From Omphiscola glabra (lineage: Eukaryota; Mollusca; Gastropoda; Lymnaeidae), in NCBI GenBank assembly GCA_964017045.1, contig OZ024798.1, positions 7,523,793 to 7,587,792 of the forward strand: 64,000 bases of DNA. The letters are read 5' to 3'. Position numbers and translations under genes: made by a program. Position 1 is the first letter of the stretch, and each line of letters starts with the position of its first letter. Positions 11,036 through 40,181 of this stretch are shown one piece after another. The notes beneath the pieces are model-generated. The model had not been told where the DNA came from. It did no database searches and saw nothing but the letters and a program-made list of their open reading frames with translations.

Positions 11036-11332
11036 GTATCCGGAAATTTGATCGAAAGAAATTTCGTCGACGGAAAATTGATTGACGGAAATTTGATCGA
11101 ACGGAAATTTGGTCGAATCTTTTTTTTAGTTTACGCGTTAAAATTTTGCGACAAATTTCTTTTTGAACACAGTATTCTTTTTTACTATAAAGTATAGTGC
11201 GTTCAAAAAGAAATTTGACGAACATTTTAACGTCTGAACAGAAAAAAAAGATTCTACCAAATTTCCGTTCGATCAAATTTCCGTCGATCAATTTTCCGTC
11301 AACGAAATTTCTTTCTATCAAATGTCCGGTAA
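11036..11332. mobile_element. Fold-back (hairpin) MITE, arms about 140 bp
   Basis: The left arm (from CCGGAAATTTGATCG near 11039) and the right arm (to CAAATGTCCGG near 11330) are long inverted copies of one another. They meet at a short centre near 11180-11200 (ACTATAAAGTATAGT). Each arm is built from short ACGGAAATTTG-type repeats. A single arm of the same family lies at 44985-45150 and a looser relative at 63625-63720. There is no coding capacity. Confidence 0.8.
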
Positions 11333-12720
11333 CTCTTAGAATTTTCAAATCCGCCCCCCCCCCCCCCCCCAACCTTTTTAAACTTTTTAACAAATCGCCC
11401 ACAATGTATCAAAGTAAATGACCAATTATCTCTAACCAGAAAAATAAGCACCTGTGCGCCACAAAGGCTGCGTTCTCTCACCTGTACTGTATAAAATATG
11501 GTTACCGGAAATTTGATAGAAAGAAATTCAGTTCTAAATTGTCTCAATGCTATGATAGATAATGTCAAATGTGCGCGTTATTTCAAGCACAAAATGCAAG
11601 CCACGTGAGACATTGAATTAAAGTGACCATTGAAATGGAACTGCTTGAAAAGATTTATGGATCTATTGGAAACTCTGGGGATTTTTAAGTGAGAAACTTG
11701 AAATGATGTACCTGTTAATAGTTGATGATAAAGCATTTGCATGTTATTTAGCCGATATCTTTGAAAAACTAAATATAGCCAACTTCAAGGTGCAAATAAA
11801 ACCTTTCTCGATGCCAAAGTGATGATACTTGGTTTCATTTCATTTATTGAATTATGTCAGATATATTTCTCATTGTATTTTAAAATTATGAAATAATGTT
11901 TAATAAATTAAATAATAAATAATTCAAATATATTAGAAAAATCTCTCATTTTTATTTGACTTTCAGTTCTCCATTATATGTTTTGAAAACTTACTTACTG
12001 TGTTTCCTTAAAAAAATCTCTTCATAAAATCTAAAAGCCTTTTTTTTACTTCTTCCTAAAACCGATCTTTTAGTTTTCTTTCAGTGAACAAATCAATTTG
12101 TGAAGATTCAAAATTATTGAGCTAGTAGGGAAATTGTAAGCGTCGGTTTACAATAATAATTATTGACTGGTCCACAACGTTGTAACAATTTTTAAACTGT
12201 TAGTGAACTCTCTTAATAAATACCAATGTTTTTACCCACAGAATTGACCATGGCCTCGTGGGGTGGAGTTGGCTTCCACCTCTTGGGGAGGGGGGGGGGT
12301 TTAGACGACCATGCACCGTGGTATGTAGCACAAATCCCCCATCCCCTCTCTATCTGATTATTGACACGCATGCGCATTATTAAACCAAACAAGGAAATTC
12401 AACCTATGTTTGTATCTGATAAAATTAATAAAATAAGTTAACAATTCCTTAACACACCATCTCCTTAAAAAACAAACAACCTAAACTTTTATTAAAATTG
12501 AATATAAAATAATCAGCTTTTCTTTGTTATTTGCATTTCACCGCAAACTGGGAATAAATTTGTGGAGAGTAGTCAGGGACGTCATTTCAATTTTTTTTCA
12601 GGGTGGGGGAGCGGAACCAAAACTTGTCCACTGTCACACGGTGACAAAGTATAGGCTCAAGTCGTGAGAAAACAATGAGAGTAACAATTCTAGGTATGGC
12701 GGTCACTTGCGGCTATTATC
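11333..12720. other. Non-coding AT-rich stretch with a C homopolymer
   Basis: It holds a run of about 18 C at 11353-11370, a fragment of the CCGGAAATTTGATAG repeat at 11505-11530 and otherwise AT-rich sequence. No gene is recognised. Confidence 0.5.
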
Positions 12721-12724
12721 CTTC

Positions 12725-13826
12725 GATTGTAGGAAAAAAAGTCACAGGAAAAAAAGTCACAGAAATAAAGTCACAGGAAAAAAAGTCACAAAATATGTTT
12801 TTTCTAAACTCTTAATTTTCAGTGTTTATCAAATAATATTTACATATATATATAAGTGAAAATGTGTGGGTTTGTGGCTTTGTTCCACAAATGCTTTTAC
12901 ATGGATTAATGGATCTTGACTAAACTTGGCACATATATCCATCATTATCCAGACTCAAATACTGGGGTGTGTGTGTGTGTGTGTTATAAACATTCTTTCT
13001 TGGTAAACATATATTCTAAACACTTTATAACATTCCGTTCGGTTCGATAATTACATGGGTACTTTCTTTAAACAGACCCTTCATAATACTACCAGGAACA
13101 AAATCCCAATGGGAACATGATCCCAACGAGGAAGAGGATCCTAAAGGTGAATGAGTTAACTGGAAGCACCCCCCCCCCCCCCCGGTAACACAATCCCACG
13201 AAGTGACGGGATCAAATTGGGATCCTACGGCAAACGGGATCCCATGAGAGAAGAGGACACCACCAAGAAATGGGATCCTACCGAGAAACGGGATCTCTAA
13301 CGGGAACGGGATACCACCTTAAAAAGGGAAAAATTGGAGAATGGTATCCTACTTGGAAATGGGATCCCATCGGATTCTCAATTAGGTCGGAATCCCACAG
13401 GGGTTTGAATCCCATTATGATATGGGATGCTATTTGGAAAAAGGATTCCAATGAGGTCGGGTTGGTATCCTCATTGAGATACTTTTTTGGAAAGGGATCC
13501 TAATCGGGATCCAATTGGGGTCAGGATCCAAATGGGGTCGGAATCTCAGTGGGGTCGGTATCACTATGGGGTCAGAAGCCCATTGGGATCCCATTTGGAA
13601 ACGGAATCAGTAATTCATTGGGCTCGGGATTACAATGGGATATGGGATCCCAGTGGGGTCGAGATCCCGATGGGATATGGGATCCCATTAGGAAAATGGA
13701 TCCCACCACTCTTTTCAGAATTTATTTATATCTAATGGCTGAATGCTTCTGCGACTTTATTTCCTGTGACTTTTTTTCCTAGCAAAATTTGTGACTTTTT
13801 TTCCGTGACTTTTTTTCCACTCACCA
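12725..13826. mobile_element. Non-autonomous element with repeated GTCACA/TGTGAC ends
   Basis: The left end (12733-12796) has four copies of a GGAAAAAAAGTCACA-like unit. The right end (13745-13824) has four of its reverse complement (TGTGACTTTTTTTCC). The two ends therefore form long internally repetitive inverted termini around about 0.95 kb. The interior starts with a TATATATA and GT-rich part and continues with a GGGATCC-rich minisatellite. There are no transposase motifs. I could not fix a target duplication. Confidence 0.65.
13085..13705. repeat. Degenerate GGGATCCCAT minisatellite
   Basis: About 600 bp is built from roughly 20-22-bp units around GGGATCCCAAT/GGGATCCTA with intervening AAATG or GGGGTCGG. 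Open frames across it are repeat artefacts. It also contains a C run at about 13170-13183. Confidence 0.75.
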
Positions 13827-13862
13827 CTTCAGCATGCTTTGAGACGTTGGCTTATCGTGGCG

Positions 13863-14468
13863 TGTTGACAAGACTTAATTACTGTCGGGGTGGACATAGA
13901 GACTGAGTGGCGCCTTAGTTAGAACAGGAATGAGGGTTTATAAATGGGGACACCGAACGCTGTAGTTCACTGACCACTTCAGTTCGCATATTAGACTTCT
14001 CTCGTGAGTGTGTGTAGATATAGACAGACCTACCTTGTGCCAGCTTCGCCACAGTATCCACATACAAAGGAATAGCCACCTTTTAGTGTTATTGACAAAT
14101 CATCACAAACTCGTGACGGTGTGTGTGTAGTAGAGGGGCGACAGTCTTACAAGACTCCACTACATCGGATTGTAGCGTCTCGCTTGAAGAGTCAGAATTG
14201 TCTGTTTTGTGAATCACGTGTATTCTGCATAATGTTCCTTGAGTAATCATATCTATTTGACAACCATCCATACTATTATTTCATAGTGTATTTTCAAGGG
14301 TAGTTCTTGATATTTTCATGTATTTCTCATAGCGTATTCATTGTAATATCGCATATAATTTTACTTAGTATATTTAAATAATAAATTAGCTTTAGTCATT
14401 TTAAGTTAAATTGAAGACTTCCTTTGTTTATTGTATAGTTATTGTGTTACCTTGGGCACATTAAAACA
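13863..14468 (+). repeat. LTR of a retrotransposon with a following tRNA-Leu-like primer site
   Basis: The segment starts TGTTGACAAG and ends CATTAAAACA, so it has TG...CA ends with short inverted TGTT/AACA. It holds a TATA box (TTATAAAT, about 13938) about 75 bp into the LTR. Three bases after the end comes TGGTGTCAGAGG (14472 on), which matches the form of a tRNA-Leu 3' end (TCTGACACCA). It is therefore a 5' LTR with its primer-binding site, not a solo LTR. The internal part is lost or cut by the MITE at 14506. I did not find a second LTR in the window. Confidence 0.6.
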
Positions 14469-14505
14469 AGGTGGTGTCAGAGGTATTGTCGAATTTAGAC
14501 CAAGG

Positions 14506-14671
14506 CAGTGACGTAGCGAGCTGAACTCGCGCCCGGGGCACAATACCTTTTTAGCGCCCCCCCCATTCGAAAACCATACACTATTAATGTAAAATATACC
14601 ATTTGGCGCCCCTTTGTGAGTAGCGCCCGGGGCATGATGCCCCCCTTGCCCCCCCCATCGCTACGCGACTG
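14506..14671. mobile_element. hAT-type MITE (CAGTGACGTAGC family) with 8-bp target duplication
   Basis: The ends are CAGTGACGTAGCG and CGCTACGCGACTG, inverted. The direct repeat GACCAAGG flanks them at 14498-14505 and 14672-14679, exactly 8 bp as hAT elements make. The interior is GC-rich with GCGCCCGGGGCA inverted parts. It is the same family as 43959-44167. Confidence 0.88.
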
Positions 14672-14679
14672 GACCAAGG

Positions 14680-16125
14680 GTCACTTAGCACAAGGGAGCT
14701 CGTGACAGCCACAGTACGTAGCAGTGTAAATGAAACCTGCAAATGCACGCGATTGGGGGGGGGGGCACTCTCCCCCTCCCGCGCCTTACCCAAATGATGT
14801 CCCTGAGAGCAGCCCTGTTCAGTTGCATTAGTTGTATACAGCCCCACCCCCAATCTTATTTCCGAATCGAGTGTGATATTCCTCTCCATCTGTAAAGGGC
14901 AGGAAAAACAACATCAAACAAAACCTTTTGGCCTAACTCAAAACGATTCGTCACAAACTCCCATCCCATAGTATTGTGATAAAGTCATAAGAACATTACC
15001 TAAGCAACATTTTAACGATAACAACACACTAGTCACAGGCTAACAGCAGATAACGAATGCCACTATTCTCAGCCAGCGGCGGAACTACGGCACATTAATT
15101 TTAGGTAACCCAGTGCCGTCTTAAGACATGGGAAAACTTGGCATTTGTTAAGGGCCTCGCGCTTCTAGGGAAATATCAGGGTCCACATATTGTTTAGGAA
15201 TATTCTGAGAGCTATATACAATTTATTTGCTTTCAAAGTGCAGTGGGAAGCAGATTTCACAAGTTTTTGCGAACAAGTTTTTCTATTTCCCAAATCAATT
15301 CCACTTTTTTGTACTCGATGACACTCTCCCCAAACCCAAACTCTGATTTCGTTAGGGAGCCTTCGGTGCCCTCGATTTTTGCTCCCTTCTCGATCAAAGT
15401 GAGAGTAACCGGTACATTTTTATATTTAAAAAAAATGAAAAAAAAAAGAATTGAATGTTGGTTCTAATTAATTAATTCTCTTGAACTTACAAAAATATGT
15501 TTTCCTTCCATTTATTATATAAAGTTTGACTACATAGATACCAATGGCAAAACTAAGCTGGGGCCAAAAGCATACTCTTAGGGGCGCCACAACGGGAATG
15601 AATTTATGTTTATGTATGGCGGGGTGGGGGGAAGGAGTCAGAGCTGTCCCTGGGCAACATTATGCCTGATTTTATCGCAGTAAGATGCAACACCACCCCC
15701 TTCCCGAACGCTCACCTGAACCCCCACTCCGATGAAATTGTTTGAAAGAAAGACTGGTCATAACACGGTGGCCAACTTGTGCCCAAAAATGCTTTTTCTA
15801 ATATTAATCGAACAGGCAAGAGAGCAGCTCAGAGGGCCTCAGTGCAATACTTTGCCCAGAGCACCTGTTGCTGTTAAAGCGGCCCTGCGGTTGAGAAACC
15901 ATACTAGATCTAAATAACATGGGTTATTGTCTTTAACTTGGGGTTTTCCTTGCAGGGCCGAGGGAAAAGGAAAGGGGGGGGGGCGAGCGAAAAACGGAGG
16001 GGGGCGAGCGGAAAAGTGGGAGGGTTGGGTCAAATGGTACACTCGACCCTGGAAAAATCTTCAGAGTTTCGCCAAAATCGTCACCTTTCGTTCAAAATTT
16101 CTTTTTAATAACCAGGCCTTTTTTT
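14680..16125. other. Non-coding stretch with G/C-rich low-complexity patches
   Basis: There are runs of G at 14754-14764 and 15975-15984 and AT-rich spacers. No gene or paired transposon ends are seen. Confidence 0.45.
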
Positions 16126-16126
16126 G

Positions 16127-16330
16127 GGAGTAGAAAGCGTCTAATTAATAGGCCTACTTTTGAGAAGAAGAAAGCGCTAAATAAATAGGCCTACTTTTGA
16201 GGAGAAGAAAGCGCTAAATAAATAGGCCTACTTTTAGGGAGAAGAAAGCGCCTAATAAATAGGCCTACTTTTAGGGAGAAGAAAGCGCCTAATAAATAGG
16301 CCTACTTTTAGGGAGAAGAAAGCGCCTAAA
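16127..16330. repeat. Tandem array of a 37-bp unit, about 5 copies
   Basis: Units read GGAGAAGAAAGCGCCTAATA followed by AATAGGCCTACTTTTAG, with small differences; the last three copies are nearly identical. Confidence 0.85.
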
Positions 16331-16510
16331 TTTAGCGCCCCGGGTGCAGCGTTTGCTTGCCACAGCCCTGGTTACTTCAGTTCCATGACAGATCAATACA
16401 CATTATTAAAATTAAAGCAATTAGTAAACAAACCCAGATGTGCTGTCTCAGAGTTAAAAGTTCTATGGCGATCAAATGGAAATTATTGTTGTATTTGCTT
16501 GCGAAAATGC

Positions 16511-16745
16511 AAGCATGTTTCAAGTGGCGTAGAGGTGGCAGTCCCACCCGGACGGTACCTGTAGGCCCTATGTGGTTATATGGAGAGACAACTGCAGTTT
16601 TAGTTGTTTTTTTTGTGGAGCATTCTTGACCCGGCCCGGGCAGCACTGACCCGGCCCGGGCGGCACTGACCCGGCCCGGGCGGCACTGACCCGGCCCGGG
16701 CGGCACTGACCCGGCCCGGGCGGCACTGACCTCAGCTACGCCACT
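16511..16745. mobile_element. Probable hAT-type MITE of the GTGGCGTAG family, carrying a tandem array
   Basis: The left end AAGTGGCGTAGAGG and the right end CAGCTACGCCACTG are inverted relatives of the ends of the 14506 and 43959 MITEs. I do not see a convincing 8-bp duplication, so the limits are approximate. The interior holds the 20-bp array at 16631-16730. Confidence 0.55.
16631..16730. repeat. Five exact-length copies of a 20-bp CCCGGG-rich unit
   Basis: The unit is CCGGCCCGGGCGGCACTGAC, repeated five times without length change; one base differs in the first copy. Related CCCCGGGCGGCACTAACC units occur at about 26870-26890 and 28893-28940, next to the same CTACGCCACTG end. Confidence 0.95.
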
Positions 16746-16988
16746 GTGTATTTCATCGAGAAATTATTAATAACATTAAATAACAAAGTAATTTTAATAT
16801 TTTACTTCATACACTAACCAATTAAATGAGAGTGTACGAAACACACTTGGCAAAATGCAACTTTTGACGCAATATGTTATGTATTAAATTAGTCTCATTG
16901 GGCCAAATCCACGAAACGGGGTTACGAGGCCTGTCGTTATTTTTATTGTAAACCCGCCACTGTTCTCGGTTTTGCCTGGTGGTAGACC

Positions 16989-16997
16989 TATATTAAA
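16989..16997 (+). promoter_or_regulatory. Possible TATA element of the alpha-tubulin promoter
   Basis: TATATTAA lies about 150 bp upstream of the proposed start codon, with a spacing that would place transcription start near 17020. Position is the only support. Confidence 0.25.
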
Positions 16998-17019
16998 CCG
17001 GGGCAGACGATGTTCTGGC

Positions 17020-17142
17020 TTATTCTGTAGCACCTCTCACCTGGCTACATCGCTGCTGTCGTGAGTAGAGCTACGAAACCAACCATCACGTGATACAAGC
17101 CTCCGTTTACCAGATATCTCAACATCAGACAACATTACAGCA

Positions 17143-17145
<3 letters not shown>
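17020..17145 (+). other. Proposed 5' UTR and first coding exon of alpha-tubulin (ATG then donor)
   Basis: The sequence CAGCAATG is followed directly by the donor GTATGT at 17146. An intron directly after the start codon is common in animal tubulin genes, and exon 2 begins exactly at codon 2 (CGT GAA). The resulting first intron is 9.37 kb. No other ATG-plus-donor as good was noticed, but transcript evidence is needed. Confidence 0.55.
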
Positions 17146-35547
<18,402 letters not shown>

Positions 35548-35589
35548 AAAATGCAGACAGTATTATGAGATGGTGACAATGGGGAGGAA

Positions 35590-35670
35590 TATTAGGAGAT
35601 GGTGACAGTGGGGATGAAAACAAAGTGATGGTGACAGTGGGGATGAAAACAAAGTGATGGTGACAGTGGG
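35590..35670 (+). repeat. Short tandem repeat in the tubulin 3' UTR
   Basis: A 29-bp unit with GATGGTGACAGTGGGGATGA is present nearly three times, just after the stop codon at 35545-35547. Confidence 0.8.
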
Positions 35671-35811
35671 AGGAATACCAGGATATAGCCAAAAAAATGG
35701 GAGGAATATAGGAGATGGTGGACACAGAGGAATACTAGGCTCTAGCAACATTGACGATGGTATGAAATGTTTAGCATAAAGAAATGTTATAATATAGGAA
35801 TTTTATAAATT

Positions 35812-35817
35812 AATAAA
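35812..35817 (+). terminator. Polyadenylation signal of alpha-tubulin
   Basis: AATAAA lies about 265 bp after the stop codon. A second AATAAA is at about 35906. Confidence 0.6.
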
Positions 35818-35829
35818 CCTGTAAAAGAA

Positions 35830-36355
35830 TGTAATGACATAAATCGATGGGAACTAAATGTTCAACATAGTGCAATGTATTATTTAAAGACACATTTTCA
35901 TAATTCAATAAATTCGATTCAGATAAATTCAGATTAAGGGTACTGAAAAGCCCATAAAAGTGATGCGTCCTGCAAATCCCCCCCCCCCCCCCCCCCCCTA
36001 AAAAAACCCCAAGAAATAGGTGACAATGAATTTTGTTTTAATTATGTATTTTAATTATATCAAATAAAATGAATGCCCATAACATCAGTGTATAAATGGA
36101 TCAAATTTGTTCATACTAATTGCTATGCTTATGTTTTTGTATTGGTTCAGCATAGAAAAGAATTCTAATTCTGCAAATAAAATTACCGGTATGTTAAATC
36201 GGTATGTTAAATCGTTTTGTTTTACTTCTTTAATATTAATTATGTAACATATTGTCTGACTGGTTTAAACAAGATTTCAAACTACAGATATTTGAACAGT
36301 TGGCATCTTGATGCTGGGGGATCCAGGGGTACATTGCCATGATTTTAACTCCATA
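35830..36355. other. Spacer after the tubulin gene with a long C run
   Basis: It holds a run of more than 20 C at about 35976-35998 and AT-rich sequence. No gene is seen. Confidence 0.5.
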
Positions 36356-36363
36356 ATTTATCT

Positions 36364-37842
36364 CAGGGGTCTCCAAACTTTTCAGCCCGAGGGCTGCATT
36401 AACTATCAACGAGCAGTTCGGGGGCCGACTTCACACTGGAGGCCCAAATAAAAATGAATCAAAACATAAATATTGAATTTATTTATGTATATAATATTAT
36501 TTTATTAAGTTATTATTTAATAACACACTGATACGCTACACATGAACACCCGTATTAGTGGGAATGGTGATATTTTGACATTTGAAAAGTCTTCCTTGGT
36601 CAAAAACTGGTAAAAACCCACCAGTCCTTCTTTGAACTTGTCCATTAGGAGGTCATTTGCTTGCAACTCATTGACTTCCAGCTGCAGTTCATCTGGACAA
36701 CTGGCCACATCTGCTTGCAACTCAATGACTTCCAGCTGCAGTTCCTCTGGGCAACTGGCCACATCTGCTTCAAATGAGTTTTGAAACCATGAAGACTTTG
36801 CACTGCTGAAAGTGCATCAAGTTTTTGGCCTGTACTTGTTCCAAAAACAAAGGCCTTTATATGGGTGTATTGATCAGAAACTAGATTTTCTTCTCCTTGT
36901 AGTTTTAGGTTCAGAAAATTTAAATGACTATTTATTTCTGCAGCAAATGCCAATTTCCACAGCCACTCTTCATCAGACAGTAATGGATGTGGCTTGCCTT
37001 TACTTTCCAGGAAGTCACCTATTTCCTTTCTTAACTTAAATAGTCTGCTCAGAATTTCTTACACCTTAGCCATCTTACTGCTGTGTAATATGGTAAATCT
37101 TGCGATTCTGTGTGTGTATGTTTCTACAGGTCTCTGAGCTGTCTATGGTTGAGCCCATGTGACCTTGTTATTTCACCATCTTCACCACAGGATTCAGTGC
37201 ACTGCTAATGTCCACATATTTAGCACACAAAGCTTGCTGGTGAATAATGCAATGCAGGAACATTGGTTGTAGAATTACACATCTGCTTCACTTGTCCAAC
37301 CAAGCCGTTCTTTATACCACTCATGTTCTTTCCTCCATCAACAGTCAGGCAACTGAGGTTAGTCCAGTTCAAATTATAATCAGCAAATGTTTTTGTTCCA
37401 ACTCGAATATATCATCTCCGGTAACAGTGCTGTACATGCTATGTAGGGAAGCCAGCTCTTGTGTTATGTTCATGTCTTCATTCACACCTCTAATGAACAC
37501 AAGCAGTTGAGAGGTGGAACAGCTGTCCAGCGATTCATCCATTGCAATTGAAAAATGGCACTTGCATTTTTCGCGATTTGAGTCACAATGTTTTCACCCA
37601 TGTTTGCACTACGGCGGGCAATTATATTTGAAGCTACATTTTCAAATTGTTTTGACTTTTCTGGGCAAATTTCCTCAGCCAACGGTTTGCCACTTTTAGC
37701 CAGGACGTCCACTTAAGCGGCGCCTGATCTTTGCAGGATATACGGAAATTTCCTTAATTTTTTCCCGTAGACAAAAAGGTCCCAACGGGCCGTTTGATAG
37801 GGCCTCGCGGGCCGCATGCGGCCCGCAGTTAGGAGACCCCTC
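36364..37842 (-). mobile_element. Decayed hAT transposon (ZBED5/DUF4371-type) with both ends
   Basis: The ends are CAGGGGTCTCC and GGAGACCCCTC. The flanks ATTTATCT (36356-36363) and ATTAATCT (37843-37850) are an 8-bp duplication with one mismatch. On the - strand 37712-37480 encodes VLAKSGKPLAEEICPEK and FENVASNIIARR, and 37290-37240 encodes LVGQVKQMC. Residues from 36953 down give LNFLNLKLQGEENLVSDQ and a C-terminal region with ELQLEVIELQ. These are the order and motifs of ZBED5/SCAND3-like hAT transposases. The frame is broken many times and much of the middle is lost. A 60-bp in-frame duplication (two copies of the VASCPDELQLEV-type block) lies at about 36640-36765. Confidence 0.85.
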
Positions 37843-38002
37843 ATTAATCTGAATGATTTTATAGGGCCCCCTATCTTAAGCATAACTTAAAACGGTACCT
37901 ATTGGAATGTTCCTCCGTCAGTGATATAAACATTTCATGGAAGTCCGACTCAGTGATGTGGTGTGTTTCTTTATTAAGAATTTCACAATAATTTAAAAAA
38001 CT

Positions 38003-38158
38003 CAGTCGTTCTCAACCTTCCTAATGCCGTGACCCTTTAATACTATTCTTCACGTTGTGGCAACCCCCAACTACAAAATTATATTCATTGCTCTTCATAA
38101 ATGTACAGTGTATGTTTTTTCCGATGGTCTTGGGCGAACCACAATTTGAGAACCACTG
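38003..38158 (-). mobile_element. SPIN-like hAT MITE, older copy
   Basis: It starts CAGTCGTTCTCAACCTTCC and ends TTTGAGAACCACTG. The flanks AAAAAACT (37995-38002) and AAATAACT (38159-38166) are an 8-bp duplication with one mismatch. Along most of its length it matches the reverse complement of 40487-40665 (TGCCGTGACCCTTTAATAC, GTTGTGGCAACCCCCA). Confidence 0.85.
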
Positions 38159-38667
38159 AAATAACTGTATAGACAGATTAAATATCAAAGGGGAACACTG
38201 CTACAACTTTGAGCAATTGGTGTACTTGAATTGGGGCGCCAAATTTCTTCAGCTGCGTCCTGTGAACTGAAAAGGAATTGAAAAAGAAAGAAGGCTACAC
38301 GATATTATCCCCTGAATGTCTGGGCTTGTCATTAAGTTACTAAAGAAATGATACCAGGTAGATGATGTTGCACTATGTGACAGTGAATCTCAATCGTAGA
38401 GTCCATCCGTATGATTCAGTTGCTAAGTCGTCAATGGAAAATGACCTTGTCAGTTAACTTCACATAAGAGAGTAGACTTACAGGTACGAAACTATTCAGA
38501 CCCTTAAAAAAATGAGCCTGATTTATCTCGTAAAAAATTAAACTCACTGAAGAATGTGGACTTGAGAAAATGAAGAACAGGATAGTCCTCTAGCCTTCTC
38601 GTATAGGTGTCTTTTGTGCTGGGCATTCAGGTGTTCAAAAAGTGCTGCAACCTCTACTGGCCTAGAT

Positions 38668-38720
38668 CAGGGGTCATCAAACTTTTTTCACCGCGGGCCG
38701 GATACCTAACAAAATGACGG
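38668..38720. mobile_element. Single end of a hAT element (CAGGGGTCATCAAAC)
   Basis: CAGGGGTCATCAAACTTTTT followed by GCGGGCCGG resembles the left end of the 36364 element. No matching right end is seen nearby, so it is a truncated copy. Confidence 0.5.
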
Positions 38721-38729
38721 GCGCGGGCC

Positions 38730-40176
38730 GCATAATCATTCTGTACAATACTTGCAAACCAGAACGAAATCTCTGGGGGAAAAGACGAAAAACTAAGTAC
38801 CATGTTAATCATGGGTGAGTGGTGTGCAATGCAGACAAAAAAACAACAACGAACCCAACATTATTTACTAAAAAGGTTAGCAAAGAAGGCGACGTAAGCA
38901 AACATATAGTTAAATCAGACCTAATGCGCACATATCCGAATCTCACAAACTAAGTAGCAAAAAGGGTTTCTGACGTTTGGCTTTCAAGATATTATCAATG
39001 TTTGGTTTGGAATTGATGCATCCAATCAAGAGAATTGCTTTAAAATGTTCATAAAATATAAGAACAGGGTGTGCTTAACTTGAATTCGTTGACAGCACAA
39101 ACGATTTTGACGTTTCGGCTCTACCTTCGTCAGAAAATAATTTTTAAACAGTGTGTTCTACTTTTTATCAAATTTTATTTAAAATAGGCTAATCCACATC
39201 TATTGAACAAGAAGATATATAATTACAGCTATACTATTTTCAATGACAAAATATGTTAATGTAAATTTAAATTGTTGAACAATTAAGCATCATTGCATAC
39301 ATTAATTCATGTTTTTCCTGACTGTCATCAAAATTATAGTTGTATTTAAATAAAAATAAATTGTTTACAGATTTGAACTTGAAAAATAAAATCAGAACAA
39401 CAGTTTCAAACATCTTTGTTTTCTTCTTAAAAATTTAAATTGTACCTCTAACAATGATCAATAACTATCCATTTATTTATATGGTTGTGATTTTGATATT
39501 CATAGTATAGTAAACTTTAGAAATGCTATCTGAAAAGATAACTAATTTTAAAATGGCTTCAGAAGTGCTGTCTCGACAATTCTATTGCTGATTTTGTGAT
39601 TTTTATTTTCATTCCGAGAAATGTAAAAAAAAAATAATAAAAATAAATATAAATAGTTATCACCTGACATTTGAAAAAAATGATTGATTGTCCATGGCCT
39701 GAATTTAAATGTTAATAGCATGGATTCTGTCCCCTGAATTCAAATCTGACTAATAACTGAATTATGCCCTGAAAAAATATTTAGTGAAAATAAGAATAAA
39801 GTATATGTACAAGATGTAATCAGATAAGCAACCCACATTACAAGTGAAATTTCTAAGGAACCTTAATGGTGATAAAATAATTTGAATGAAATAGGCAAAT
39901 TCGTTCTAGTTCAAGTAGTTGTAGCTACATTAATTTGACTATTGGTATTCTTGATACACTTACACAATTTAATTAAAACTGAACTGAGGTAAAACTTATT
40001 GAAATGTTTACTTTGGGGTTTGAGTTTGTACTGCAAATGAAGTGCGGTTTCTAAAAGCAATAAAATTTACCTTGCCAGGTTAGAGTTTGAACTGTAAAAC
40101 ACTTTACAAATGCTTCCTAAATATTTAAATTTAAGAATTTATTTCCATCAGTATTGTTCTGATGTTAATGTTAAGA
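38730..40176. other. AT-rich intergenic stretch, no gene recognised
   Basis: Only short open frames and low-complexity AT sequence are present. A retroelement-like GACGTTTCGGCT...CTTCGTCAG motif lies near 39109-39133 (see rejected items). Confidence 0.5.
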
Positions 40177-40181
40177 CCTTG

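Noticed and set aside
13270..13782. Open frames with WDP/GSRSQWG repeats
   Set aside because: They derive from the GGGATCC minisatellite and exist in overlapping frames.
14089..14271. 60-residue open frame on the - strand
   Set aside because: It lies inside an LTR and shows no family resemblance.
39109..39133. Hammerhead-like core on the - strand (CTGACGA...CCGAAACGTC)
   Set aside because: The motif is seen at ends of Penelope-like retroelements, but stem III has no room for a loop and no flanking stem I pairing was found.
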